Shown here: positions 30,157 to 39,740 of the stretch, piece by piece
Position numbering within the stretch: the first letter of the stretch is position 1
Layout: the number at the start of each line of letters is the position of its first letter
Assembly: GCA_900323505.1 (NCBI GenBank)
Contig: OOIN01000029.1
Coordinates: 248,001 to 312,000 of the forward strand
Reading direction: 5' to 3'
Source of the DNA: Ustilago trichophora
Lineage: Eukaryota; Basidiomycota; Ustilaginomycetes; Ustilaginales; Ustilaginaceae
DNA length: 64,000 nt
Notes under the pieces: generated by a model
What the model was told of the DNA's origin: nothing
The model's database searches: none
What the model saw: the letters and a program-made list of their open reading frames with translations, nothing else
Made by a program: the position numbers and the translations under genes

Positions 30157-30274
30157 GCTTCTTTAGCTCAGTTGGTACGAGCGTCCGACTGAAGAATATT
30201 CAGTTTTTCTAAAGTCGCCACTGTTTGCAGTGGATGTTATCGGGAGGTCACCTGTTCGACCCAGGTAAGGAGCA
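30157..30274 (+). tRNA. tRNA-Phe (anticodon GAA) with a 44-nt intron
   Basis: The acceptor GCTTCTT pairs with AAGGAGC (one G-U), the D arm is GCTC AGTTGGTAC GAGC, the anticodon stem TCCGA pairs with TCGGG, and the T arm is ACCTG TTCGACC CAGGT; discriminator A. The loop CTGAAG gives anticodon GAA. The intron begins directly after position 37 and includes TTCAG, complementary to the CTGAA of the anticodon loop, plus a 6-bp hairpin CCACTG-TTTG-CAGTGG. A CACGTG at 30152-30157 abuts the 5' end. A T run follows within about 15-20 bp of the 3' end, fitting a Pol III terminator. Confidence 0.94.
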
Positions 30275-30281
30275 TTCTGTT

Positions 30282-30300
30282 TTTCTTTTTCTTTTTTCTT
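30282..30300 (+). terminator. T-rich Pol III terminator of tRNA-Phe
   Basis: Runs of four to six T start about 7 bp after the tRNA 3' end, as expected for Pol III release. Confidence 0.6.
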
Positions 30301-30767
30301 TTCATTATCATATATACCACCATACTACCACCAATAACTTTCACACCACCATACACTCTTACACATCTTGAGCCATAACAATAGTCTTACAGATACAGTA
30401 GAATAACGTTATCATTTTCTTCTTAGCGTTAACCTTTTTTTTTTTTTTTTTTTTAGAAAAAAAAATTAGGAACAGATGTCAATGTTGGACAAAAATCATC
30501 AAACGACCTTGCTACTTCAACTTGACTTTGAGGTTAAAGCAAGAACATAAACCAATGTATTCTCTCATACATCCGCGCTTGCTACATCTGTCCCAAAGTA
30601 CCTCTCTCTCTCTCTCTCTTTCTCTCTATGATTCTCTTGCTTCGTCTCAGCGCTACATTCGAGGCAACCGCTTGGTATGCTTTGGGCCAAATATAAAATA
30701 AAATGTCCAATCCTGACCGCACCTCGGCGCCGAGAAAGAGAGTAAAGAGAAAGAAAAGAGAAGCTGC

Positions 30768-31672
30768 TCATGCTGGCAACTCAAACTTTTCGCCCTTCAT
30801 AACTTTTGTAAAGTAGACTGATCCGATCAAAGCCAGAATTGTGATGATCTTACGTGTCAGCACTTGATTCTTTGCATCATCATGTGAAACTGTGTGCAGA
30901 TAAAAAGGGGCACTTACCGTAGAAAAAGTCGAGGTAGAGACCCGTTTGAACCAGACCGGAGAGGATCGAGATTGGGTCGATTTCGTTGTGAGCAATGTAC
31001 CTGTTTTTGTTTTTGTTTGTTTCATCGATACAGCAAAGTTGCCATGTTAGCAAAGGGGGGTCCACCTTTTCCGTGAAAAAAAAATAAAATCAAAAAATCC
31101 GGTGTAGATTCGAGTTGACTGCAACGTGAAATGGTGAATTGGGAAGATGGTCGTGTCAAGTCTACGTACCTATACAACCAATTGGGAATGTAGAGAGCCC
31201 TATAAGCGCCGAGAGCAAAGATGTAATGTGTTGTGATTGCCTCTGCCTCTCCTGTTCTCTGCAGCATGAAAAGCTGGGGTAGAATGGCGACTGCCTCCAA
31301 GTAGATACTGAAAGTCCACATGATTTCTGTGAAATCAAAGTGATAATGAAACAGAAGAGCCAAGGCGAAGCAAGGGCCCATAAGATACTCCAACCTGATG
31401 GTATCAATAGCAGGATCATGTGTAGGTCTGAATTTGACCTTCATCAAATACAGCACATAAACGCTAGAACCGATAAAGAAGAGTTTCATAACGAATCGAT
31501 ACAGCGAGTTTTCATGGAAAAGATCCAAATATCGTGAAACGAAAACCACCGTATAAAGAAGTTGAGTCTTGAACGAGATTCCGCGACATGATTTCGAGAG
31601 TTGGATTTTGTGAAGAAGGATGAAAATCGAAGCAAGATGAGCAAAGTCACCTGCCAAACGAAAGATGTTCAT
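30768..31672 (-). CDS. ERD2: ER lumen protein-retaining receptor (HDEL/KDEL receptor), three exons
   Basis: A seven-helix Golgi-ER receptor that returns HDEL/KDEL proteins to the ER. The exons are 31672-31170, 31000-30918 and 30817-30768 (503 + 83 + 50 = 636 nt, 211 residues), joined through donors GTACGT and GTAAGT and acceptors ending CAG; the introns are 166 and 100 nt. The joined protein begins MNIFRLAGDFAHL and contains ILLHKIQLSKSCRGIS, VSRYLDLF and LGAYRALYIPNWLYRY, and ends EKFELPA, all ERD2 features; 211 residues matches the family. Reading through the first donor gives a nonsense tail, which confirms the splice. The ATG at 31672 is fixed by family similarity. It is the only clearly spliced protein gene in the window. 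Confidence 0.95.
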
Positions 31673-31683
31673 CTTGCCCAAAA

Positions 31684-31714
<31 letters not shown>

Positions 31715-32308
31715 GTTGTATCCCTTCTCTCGGATGTATAAATATAAAGTGGTGATGATGATGGTAAAGGTGAAGAAGGTGGAGTCGTGAGAAGCTTTGT
31801 CTTGTTGGTTGGATTTTCCTTTGCTTGCTGGACAGTGCTTCCTCAACAGCAAACACCACCCACTTGAGACTGGCCGGGAAATCGCACGAGAATTTCACAA
31901 AATTAGAGACAAGGCGCGTGCGTGGGTTGCGTTGGTCTTTTTGCCAGCTGCACCAACGACGCGGAGATGTGCATACGTGTGTACTGTATACGTGGATGAA
32001 TGTAAGTTTAAATTCTTTAAATTCTTTTTTAGAATGTCGCCGGGAATGTGTCGTGGCATCTTTGAAACAAGAGACGTGTGGACCGCATGATATTGTATGC
32101 ATATCATTTTCCTCATTCCCTTGCAATCGCGATTTCATCCAAAATTACATCGGGTCGATTTCGAGTCGGACGACACACACACACACACGCAACCTATACT
32201 TCCTCCGTCCACCAATGCTTCCAGTAGAAACATGCTGCACACATACTTCCAGGCACAGAAACATATGCAAGGCGAGGCTCGACAATGGAATCGCAATAAG
32301 CGTGTTGA
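31673..32308. other. Spacer between ERD2 and the lipid kinase
   Basis: The ERD2 promoter and leader plus the 3' end of the kinase gene. A GT microsatellite lies at 31684-31715 close before the ERD2 start, a GTACTGTA motif at 31981-31988 and a CA run at about 32175. No gene is supported. Confidence 0.55.
31684..31715. repeat. GT microsatellite in the ERD2 leader
   Basis: About 14 GT units starting 12 bp upstream of the ERD2 ATG (minus strand). Confidence 0.88.
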
Positions 32309-33685
32309 TTAGCGCCAGATGAGAGGAGGAACCATCTTCCCATCCCCATTATCCCCCATCGTCCATCTCCTAACACTCACCCGATCAGCAAACGATATAT
32401 ATCCATCGGTACAGACCAGTCTCGCCTTATCCTCCTCCCCGTTACCCTTTTTCTTTATCGAGGGAATAAAATCGTACCCTGAACATCTGAAATATTCGAC
32501 CATCACCGTATCATCATCATGATTTTTTTGACCATAAGTCAAGTTTACATGTGTACCTCCTGAATACATGCCAGTTGTGATGTCGCCCAATCTGGTGATT
32601 GCAAACTTTACCCCTGCCTCTTGGTTGTTTGATAGTTGAGGATCCCTCATCGGCCGAATAACAATTACATCAACTACTCCCTCTATCAAACTCCCTCCAT
32701 TATCATTCTCACCAAAAGCCGAAGAAAGAGGAGCCGGAATAAACCGACTCTCCAACCTATCCGTCAGCATCGCATTGAGGTATAAAAAAGGTCCTTCCAG
32801 CTCCACCTTTGCACTTGTAAATGGTTGGAACCCTTTCGAAGAGGGACAATACCTCAGCACTCCTTCGTCTTGGGCTTTGTTTCGAGCAGGATGCAAGGTA
32901 AGAATCCCATCCACCCACTTGGTGGCATTCTGTTGAGCGGCAATTTTAAACCGTTCAATACCCGCATACTGTTCCCGCATGGTAGGTGTATCTGCATCAT
33001 GCAATATAGCTGCGTGAAGCGCATGGGATGTGACTAGATGGCTAAGCAATTGCTTACTCTCCTCGTTAGTGGTTAGGGTGTTGATCATGAGCGGGAGGAC
33101 GCTCAACATTTCCTCCTGTGTCGAGCTTTGGACAGTAGAAGAGAGAGATGCGGCGAGAGAAGAGACACTCTTGAGCATGACCTTGATCACGGTATCAGAA
33201 AGATCCTGGATGGATTTGGTCGAAGCAACGCTCTGTTGAACCTCTTGAGTCCACAGCTTGGGATACAACGCTGAATAGAGCGCATTGGCTGTCCCGCCAG
33301 GAACTAGAGCCAATCTCACCACCACCTTTCCCTTCTCCTCCTCCTCCTCCTCCTCCTCCTCCTCCTCCTCTTCCATCTGATCGGTTCGAGATGTTTGTGA
33401 GAGAAGAAGGTATAACCCATTCAATAGCTCATGCGTAGTCCCATCGCCTCCAACCAACACTATATCCACTACCCCATTTTGAACCTTGGAAGACAACCAC
33501 TCTTGTCGAATCTCGCGTCCTATTCGTACCGCATCACCCTCACCTTCCGTTCTACGAATCTCAATATCAACCGAGGAGTGGTTCAACGAGACCAATAAAG
33601 GCTTAATATGTAGATCCACCAGAGATTGAGAGAGATGCGAGCCTGAAGCTGGGTTCAGGACGATTTCGATTTTTCTTCGCGACAT
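32309..33685 (-). CDS. Lipid kinase with DAG-kinase catalytic domain (sphingosine-kinase/ceramide-kinase-like)
   Basis: 458 residues with the diacylglycerol-kinase catalytic fold, so probably an ATP-dependent kinase for a sphingoid base, ceramide or diacylglycerol. It starts IEIVLNPASGS (first nucleotide-binding strand), has the hallmark VLVGGDGTTHELLNG with GGDGT at 79-83 and then LVPGGTANALYSAL. An uninterrupted glutamate run of about 13 residues (about 105-117), encoded by a CTC repeat at about 33331-33371, is inserted in a loop between these motifs. The C-terminal half has SKLEL-like beta-sandwich elements (KVELEGPFLYLNAMLTD) and VDVIVIRPMRDP. No membrane anchor or signal peptide is seen. 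The substrate cannot be told from sequence. The ATG at 33685 begins the conserved domain directly. Confidence 0.82.
   Translation of the reverse strand: MSRRKIEIVLNPASGSHLSQSLVDLHIKPLLVSLNHSSVDIEIRRTEGEGDAVRIGREIRQEWLSSKVQNGVVDIVLVGGDGTTHELLNGLYLLLSQTSRTDQMEEEEEEEEEEEEEKGKVVVRLALVPGGTANALYSALYPKLWTQEVQQSVASTKSIQDLSDTVIKVMLKSVSSLAASLSSTVQSSTQEEMLSVLPLMINTLTTNEESKQLLSHLVTSHALHAAILHDADTPTMREQYAGIERFKIAAQQNATKWVDGILTLHPARNKAQDEGVLRYCPSSKGFQPFTSAKVELEGPFLYLNAMLTDRLESRFIPAPLSSAFGENDNGGSLIEGVVDVIVIRPMRDPQLSNNQEAGVKFAITRLGDITTGMYSGGTHVNLTYGQKNHDDDTVMVEYFRCSGYDFIPSIKKKGNGEEDKARLVCTDGYISFADRVSVRRWTMGDNGDGKMVPPLIWR
33331..33371. repeat. CTC trinucleotide repeat inside the lipid kinase
   Basis: About 13 units encode the poly-glutamate loop between the GGDGT and PGGTANA motifs. 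Confidence 0.88.
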
Positions 33686-34118
33686 TGTTGCCTCCCCCCT
33701 CTCTTAAGACGCTACGTGAATGCTCTTGATGGATTCGATGATAATCACTTGTACGCCAATCCCAGTATCGAAGAAGACAGTTATGGGATGGTGGAAAGAG
33801 AGTTGGTCAAAAAGGTAAAGTGAAATGAGAAGGCGGGAGGCGATGGCGTGCTTCAAAGCCAAAGCCACACCAAAGAAGGCTTCATACTATACGTACTGTA
33901 AAAATTCGAGGAATCAAGGGTCCAACCTGGCTCGTGCGTCCTGGCCCAGTTCTGACTTTCAGAGCCTCTCATCAGACACATTTTCTCTTGGCCGTCGCCG
34001 CTCTCTGAGAAGAATCTATACATCTTTTTGCGAATTGCAACACTTCTTGACAACAACAAAGAAACAAAAAACAGTACACCAAGAACTCAAACCTCGCCTC
34101 TTCCTACTTCCCCCTTTG
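33686..34118. other. Spacer between the lipid kinase and SMC3
   Basis: The kinase promoter and the SMC3 3' end. GTACTGTA occurs at 33893-33900. The open frame running through it on the plus strand is antisense to the SMC3 end and not supported. Confidence 0.55.
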
Positions 34119-37100
34119 CTAACGAGGGGGCTCCGTCGTAGCCGCTGCCTCTACAAATTCATGCGCCTCGTCCCTACTGATACTCCTAATGCTACTGACC
34201 TTGTTGACATCGAAAAGTACACCGTAATGTTTCTTTGCCACCTGAACCATTTCTGGTCTGAAGGTGGTCGTGATAAATTGTGCATTTTCCGCCAACTCTC
34301 TGATCATGTTTGCCACCGCGGTTCTGTAGAGTGCATCCAAATTGGCATCGATCTCATCAAAGAGATAGAAGGGAGCCGGGTCGCATTTCTGAATGGCGAA
34401 AACAGTCGCAAGTGCAACCAGCGATTTTTGACCACCAGACAGTTGTTGGATCCGTAACCCTTCATCGTGCTTCGAGTTGAACGACACTTTGATCGATACA
34501 CCTGTATAATTCTCCACCTGCCCCTGCTGCTCTTCCTCCGACTCTTCAGCCGCAGCACCAGATGGTGCAAGATCAGCACGACGCTGCATAATCAACCTTC
34601 CCCTACCCGCAGGCACCAGCTTCTCAAACACCTCCTCGAAATACCGACTGACCTGCTTAAAAGTCCGCTCAATAGCCTCATCCTTCCTCTGATCCAACAC
34701 ATCAATCAACTCCTGAATGCTCTCCCCACTCGCCTCCAACTCTCCCCTCCTCTCCAGCAACTGATCCCTCTGCTTCGTAAACGAGTTGTACTGTTCGACC
34801 GCCTTCTTATTGACATGGCTGAATTTTTTCAGACTCTCGTTCACCTTGTGCAAGCTTTTGAGCAATCGATCGGCATGCGTGTTGATGTACTTTTCAAACG
34901 CCTCTTCGGGTAAAACGCCCAAATCGCGAATATCCTGATTACATCGATCGCGCTGTTCCAACAGACGCGAGCGTTTCGAGAGGTAACGCTCGACGTTTTT
35001 CTGCTGACGTGCAATGCTACGTGCGTCTTCGGCTTGATCGGCTTTGGTCTTGTCGTAAGTGGTCTGTACGTCTTGAATGGATTGGGTGGCTCGGTCGAGT
35101 TCGGTCTCGATGGTCTTGATGCGTTTTTCGCGGTCAGAGATGCGTCGGCGGAGTGCGTCGATCTCGCGCTTGCGGGCGGACATGTCTTGGACAGTGGCAG
35201 CGCCAGTGTCGTCATCGCCACCGAGTGACTCGCCGAGCGCTTCGAGTTGCGTTCCGATCTCCTCTTGACGTCGGCGCAGGTTTTCAAAGAGGTCGATCTC
35301 GAGGATGGAACGACGCTTGCTGAGCTCGGCGAGTGCGTTGGACTTGTCGGCAAGCTCGCGCTTCTGTTGGTCTTCCTGCGCATGGAGCGTTTCGAGCTGG
35401 GCGACTTCTTGTGGGGTGAGACCTGGAGACATGGGGGTACGCAATTCTTCTTCAAGTCCGGCTCGCTTGGTCTGCGCTGCTTTGAGCTCCAGACTCTGAT
35501 CGGCTTCACGTCGTTCGATGCTCTGCAGGCGCTGGGCAAGGTTTTCAGCCTCGGTACGCGCCCATTGCAGTTCCTCCATCAAAGGACCACGCGAGTTTCG
35601 CGCCTCTTCACGTCGGTGCTGCAGCGTGTACATTTCACCCATGAGTGATGTGATCTCTTGCTCGATCTCGGTCAGTCGGCGTTGTACTTCCTGCTGCTTG
35701 GCAGTGTCTTGTTCGCTCTGCGTCTTCCACTTGCGAACATCATTGACGGCGTCCAATCGGCTACGTCTGGGATCCTGGTAGCCACCGGTGAGAGCACCCT
35801 TGCGTTCCACCTTGTCACCATCCAGCGTGACGGCATTGATGCCATGGCTGCGCACGTAGGCAGAGGCGATCTCGAGATTGGGGCAGATGATGCTTCGACC
35901 AAAGATCTGCTGGAAGGCAGGCGTTAGCGCCTTGTCGAAGGTAAGCTTGTTGACCATGGGAAGGGCATCCTTTGTTTCCGTAAAGCCAGTCTCTTTAGGA
36001 TGAAGACGATTGAGAGGCATAAAAGTGACACGACCGCTCTTGTCGCGATTCATGACCTCGAGCAGCTTGCTCGCCGTGTCATCCGTGTCTACAACGACGT
36101 GGAAGAGCGAGGCACCAGCCGTCACTTCGACGGCTGTCTTGAACGTGTCATCTACGGAGAAGAGCTGGTAGATGGGACCCTTGACATTGTCCTCGAGACC
36201 GAGTCCTGCAGCAATCTTTTCGACGGCGAGCAAACCCTGGACGGTGGCCTTGTCCATCATGCCGACGAGCTTGCGCTGGGCGTTGGACAGCTCGTTTCCT
36301 GCAAAGGCAAGCGAAGATCGTAGCGACTCTTCCTCCTTCCAAAGATCTTTACGCACTTCAGAGAGCTCGTCGCGACGGTCGCGCTTGGCAGCGTATTCGG
36401 TGGCGAGCTGCTGAACGGTGTCTTTGCGGCTTTCGAGGTTGTTTTCGATCTCCTCGATCTTGCGGAGTGCAGCAGTGCGACGTTCTGTGACGCTGTCTCG
36501 TTCGCGTGCAGTTTCGTCGATTCGAGTCTGCTGCGAGCGGAGGAATTGGTCCATACCGCCAATCTGAGAGCGAAGATACTCGTCACGATCACGCTGGTTG
36601 CGAAACTGAGCGGAACGACCTTGCTTGGAGTACAAGGCCGAGACGCGCGCCTTGGTCTCTTCGAGCGCTGCACGGAGCTGCTCAGCCTCGGTGTGAAGTG
36701 TTTCGAGGTTGGGTCGAAGCTGATCGAGCTGTGTGTATTTCTGCTGGATGTCTGTACGAATTCGGGCAAGCTCGGCCTCGAGTGCACCGCGTCGATCAGC
36801 TCTTTTCTCGCCGACTTCCTCTAGCTCTTCGACGAGCGACTCGATCTGAGCGAGATGCTTGGCAATGTCTCGCCTCTCCTGCTCTAGCTGATTTTTTTCC
36901 AAGTTGCGTTGCTCGATGGCCTGACCAGTAGCGGCGAGTTCTGCTTCCAGTCGGGCGAGCAGCTTTTCGCGATCGTTGAACTCGGCTCTTCGGACGTTGG
37001 ATGCATCGACATCGCGTCTTCGCTCGTCTTCGAGCTTTTCAAGCAGTTCGGCGCATTCTGTGAGTTCACGCTGATGTAAGCTGTACTCGATGCATCTGCG

Positions 37101-37763
37101 CTCTCGGTCCTTTTCGTAGTATTCGCGAAGCTCCTCCTTCTCGTCATCGAGTTCGCGCAGACGGTTCTCGATGTACTCGAGAAGATCGTCGATCTTTGCG
37201 CGCTTTGCACTGGTATCCTCCATGATCTTGATGGACTCGGCTCTGCGTTGCTCGTAGACGCGCGTACCTGCGACTTCCTTGAGCAGGCCCAGTCGTTCGT
37301 GATCCTTTGCGTTGGTGAGGTGGGTGATCCTACCCTGGGGCACAATGTAGTAGGGGTTGCTACGAGAGAAACCGGCAGACTCGAGCAGGTTGGCGACATC
37401 GGCTTTGGAAGCAGACTTGCGATCGATACTGTACTCGTCTTTCTTGAGACCGATGGTTCTACGAAGGATGACCTCGTTGCCGTTGGCGGGGAAACGGTTG
37501 TCGCTGTTGTCAAAGACGATCTCTACGAACGCAGAGAGTGTGGCGGATGTGGAGCTAGAACTGTCGTGAAGGAGCGACTGCCTCTCCTCGCGCGACATGG
37601 AGGTATAAGCGTCGGACAGGACGAATCGGATGGCCGAGAAGAAGTTGGATTTGCCGGAGCCGTTTCGACCGACGACAACATTGTGATGGGGCGAGAAGGG
37701 TTCGACGGCGGTCTGATCTCGGTAGGATTTGAAACCCTGAATGGTGAGGGTCTTGATGTACAT
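34119..37763 (-). CDS. SMC3: Cohesin subunit SMC3
   Basis: The ATPase arm of the cohesin ring that holds sister chromatids together; 1214 residues, the usual length. Walker A is GRNGSGKSN (32-40); the tandem lysines acetylated by Eco1 in other species are present in GLKKDEY (K107, K108). Two long coiled coils flank a hinge around residues 500-680 that includes VKGPIYQLFSVDD and GALTGGYQDPRRSR. The C-terminal ATPase lobe has the signature LSGGQKSLVALA from 1108 and Walker B FYLFDEIDANLD near 1132-1143. A small acidic and Gln-rich insertion (EESEEEQQGQ) precedes the C-lobe. The ATG at 37763 starts MYIKTLTIQGFKSY, the standard SMC3 N-terminus. No intron is needed. Confidence 0.97.
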   Translation of the reverse strand: MYIKTLTIQGFKSYRDQTAVEPFSPHHNVVVGRNGSGKSNFFSAIRFVLSDAYTSMSREERQSLLHDSSSSTSATLSAFVEIVFDNSDNRFPANGNEVILRRTIGLKKDEYSIDRKSASKADVANLLESAGFSRSNPYYIVPQGRITHLTNAKDHERLGLLKEVAGTRVYEQRRAESIKIMEDTSAKRAKIDDLLEYIENRLRELDDEKEELREYYEKDRERRCIEYSLHQRELTECAELLEKLEDERRRDVDASNVRRAEFNDREKLLARLEAELAATGQAIEQRNLEKNQLEQERRDIAKHLAQIESLVEELEEVGEKRADRRGALEAELARIRTDIQQKYTQLDQLRPNLETLHTEAEQLRAALEETKARVSALYSKQGRSAQFRNQRDRDEYLRSQIGGMDQFLRSQQTRIDETARERDSVTERRTAALRKIEEIENNLESRKDTVQQLATEYAAKRDRRDELSEVRKDLWKEEESLRSSLAFAGNELSNAQRKLVGMMDKATVQGLLAVEKIAAGLGLEDNVKGPIYQLFSVDDTFKTAVEVTAGASLFHVVVDTDDTASKLLEVMNRDKSGRVTFMPLNRLHPKETGFTETKDALPMVNKLTFDKALTPAFQQIFGRSIICPNLEIASAYVRSHGINAVTLDGDKVERKGALTGGYQDPRRSRLDAVNDVRKWKTQSEQDTAKQQEVQRRLTEIEQEITSLMGEMYTLQHRREEARNSRGPLMEELQWARTEAENLAQRLQSIERREADQSLELKAAQTKRAGLEEELRTPMSPGLTPQEVAQLETLHAQEDQQKRELADKSNALAELSKRRSILEIDLFENLRRRQEEIGTQLEALGESLGGDDDTGAATVQDMSARKREIDALRRRISDREKRIKTIETELDRATQSIQDVQTTYDKTKADQAEDARSIARQQKNVERYLSKRSRLLEQRDRCNQDIRDLGVLPEEAFEKYINTHADRLLKSLHKVNESLKKFSHVNKKAVEQYNSFTKQRDQLLERRGELEASGESIQELIDVLDQRKDEAIERTFKQVSRYFEEVFEKLVPAGRGRLIMQRRADLAPSGAAAEESEEEQQGQVENYTGVSIKVSFNSKHDEGLRIQQLSGGQKSLVALATVFAIQKCDPAPFYLFDEIDANLDALYRTAVANMIRELAENAQFITTTFRPEMVQVAKKHYGVLFDVNKVSSIRSISRDEAHEFVEAAATTEPPR

Positions 37764-38540
37764 TCTTGCGTTGGACTATGGATTGCGACTGGATCCAAGT
37801 GGTGCGTCTGGGTGAAAGCGCAGCAAAGTGCGCGATGGGTATCGGAATCTGGAAGTCTATGACCAGGCGGCGGCCATGACCGCGTTGCAAACAGAGAATG
37901 GAGTCCAGAGGACGATTGAACGAGGTGAATGAATGAAGATGGCAAGGATGAGGCAAATGACAGGGGGCAAGAAGCTTGGAGAGCGCAGCAGCAGCAGCAA
38001 CAGCAGTGAGAGCGTGGAAAGAGCAACACGACGTCCACACACACCAAAAATGTTGCGCGTTTTCCTTTTCAATCCAACACAACGAGAGGCACATGAGCAG
38101 TCTTAATTTGTTTTGCTCAGCTCAACTCGTTTCTCTCTGCAAACAGCAAATTGGCACCGCTAAAAGGCGTAAATTGGAAACGCGACGCGTGTTTTTCACT
38201 CTTCTGCGCCATTCATCACAGACATGATAGCAGAGCATAGCATAGCAGAGCATAGCATAGCAGAGCATAGCATAGCAGAGCATAGCATAGCAGAGCATAG
38301 CATAGCAGAGCATAGCAATTAGATTCACATCCATCCTCGCTTGGAAGCAATCCTCGACAAAGATTTATCATGATGACCAGATTGCTCGCAAAGGATTGTG
38401 GTCCAAATGCAACAGAAGCACTCAAAAGGGCCAAAGAGGAAGAATGAGATTGAAAGAGCATGCTGCTACTACTAGTGATTTGGTGCGAGCACACGAGATC
38501 CAGAGTTCTGGCTAGTCGAAGCCTTTTTGTTTTGCTTGCT
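37764..38540. other. Spacer with minisatellite between SMC3 and the ALY/Yra1-like gene
   Basis: It contains the SMC3 promoter (minus strand), a short CAGCAG run near 37987, and a 15-bp minisatellite (38231-38317). Open frames across it are repeat translations and not supported. Confidence 0.55.
38231..38317. repeat. 15-bp minisatellite (CAGAGCATAGCATAG)
   Basis: Five perfect copies (38231-38305) and a partial sixth that ends in CAATTAG. The inner GCATA pentamer is itself repeated, so the unit may have grown from a 5-bp repeat. The period equals five codons, which explains the repetitive minus-strand open frame here. Confidence 0.93.
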
Positions 38541-39740
38541 TTATCCATCGAGATCCATCGCACCAGCCTGTGCAGCCGCTCCGGTCTTCTTCGCCTTCTT
38601 CGCCTTAGCCGCATCTCTCTTGCGCTTCTTCTTCTCAGCTGCGGCCTTGAGCGCGCTTGTATCCGACTTGGGCGTACCTGCCTGCTGTACCAGTCTCTGT
38701 GCCAGTGGCAATCCACCGAGACGTTTGCCAAGTACAGTATGTTTGCCAGTAGCCTTGATGGCTTGAGCGCGTGCTTCATCCCTTGCCTTTTTCTTTGCTT
38801 CCTCTGCACGCAGTTTTTGAGCCTGTGCTGGTGTCAGGAGACGGTTGGCGAGCGGTTCTGGGATTCTTTGGGCTAGGGGTTTGGGTTTGGATGTCGCTGC
38901 AGCGGCGGCGGCGGTGTTGTTGTTGGCTTTCTTGGGGCCTGTAGGGATGGCGGGGGCTTTGGCGCTGGACTTGTTGTTGGCAGCAGCGGCGGGGCCACGA
39001 GGAGGATTGACGCCGTTACCGTTGGATTTCTTTGCGCGGGGTTCGACCAACTGCGCGGTGTGTGCTCGAGATCGCATGCTAGCAGGTCCAGTCGGGATAG
39101 CAGCTGGCACCGCAGCCGCCGGAGTTGGAGTATACGGCAGCGGAGCAGGAGCAGGGATCAAATTGGCCGAACCTTTCTCCCTCGGTCGCTGTGCAGCAGC
39201 TTGCGCAGTAGCCCGACTAAACTGACTATAAGCATCCCGAGGCACCTCCGGCTTCTTGATCGACACCTGCAAAATCCTACCATCGGCCAGAGCACCGTTG
39301 AACTTGTCCACCGCCTGCTCGGCATCCTCCCTCCTATCAAACGCCACCTCGAATGCAACCGTTGGGTGGTTGGCAGAGGGAGCAGGACGCTGCTTGACCT
39401 CCTCGACGCGACCAAAGGCGCTGAAAGTCAGACGGACATCTTCGGTGGATGTACCGACCACAAGGTTGGAAACGACAATCCAGGTGGGACCACTAGAGCC
39501 CCGAATGTTGAGCTCGGGTGGAGGGTACGACATGCCTGCTGCTTGTTGTGCCGAGGTGTTGGGCTGTTCAGCCGCTCGCTGAGGCTGGTTGGTGGGGGCA
39601 TTAGGACGTGCTCTGGTGTCGCGAGCGTATGGATCGCTGCGCCGCGCTGCTCGGGCGTTGGATGGACCATTCCTGCGTCCTCCTCCTCCTCCTCCTCCTC
39701 CTCCTCCTCTTCGGTTTGCATCTCGCATAGGTACGTCCAT
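38541..39740 (-). CDS. ALY/REF/Yra1-like mRNA export adaptor (RRM protein)
   Basis: A nuclear RNA-binding adaptor that links spliced mRNP to the helicase Sub2/UAP56 and the export receptor; 399 residues. The start MDVPMRDANRRGG and the end AGAMDLDG resemble the short acidic helices of ALY/REF proteins that bind UAP56 at each terminus. A Gly run (CTCCTC repeat at about 39679-39710) and Arg-rich region follow, then one RRM from about residue 84 (TWIVVSNLVVGTSTEDVRLTF, with the RNP1 region TVAFEVAFD) to about 170. The second half is Ala/Lys-rich and low complexity with LANRLLTPAQAQKL. I chose ATG 39740 because the upstream part of the open frame does not resemble the family. Confidence 0.82.
   Translation of the reverse strand: MDVPMRDANRRGGGGGGGGGGRRNGPSNARAARRSDPYARDTRARPNAPTNQPQRAAEQPNTSAQQAAGMSYPPPELNIRGSSGPTWIVVSNLVVGTSTEDVRLTFSAFGRVEEVKQRPAPSANHPTVAFEVAFDRREDAEQAVDKFNGALADGRILQVSIKKPEVPRDAYSQFSRATAQAAAQRPREKGSANLIPAPAPLPYTPTPAAAVPAAIPTGPASMRSRAHTAQLVEPRAKKSNGNGVNPPRGPAAAANNKSSAKAPAIPTGPKKANNNTAAAAAATSKPKPLAQRIPEPLANRLLTPAQAQKLRAEEAKKKARDEARAQAIKATGKHTVLGKRLGGLPLAQRLVQQAGTPKSDTSALKAAAEKKKRKRDAAKAKKAKKTGAAAQAGAMDLDG

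Larger units (their letters stand above)
29247..30767. other. 1.5 kb spacer with tRNA-Phe and long A/T homopolymers
   Basis: It contains tRNA-Phe (30157-30274), a 26-base A run (29336-29361), a 26-base T run (29912-29937), a 20-base T run (30435-30454) followed by an A run, and CT repeats near 30603. No protein gene is supported. Confidence 0.55.

Noticed and set aside
38231..38317. CRISPR-like regular repeat
   Set aside because: The 15-bp units are directly adjacent without spacers, so it is a minisatellite; this is also a fungal nuclear sequence.
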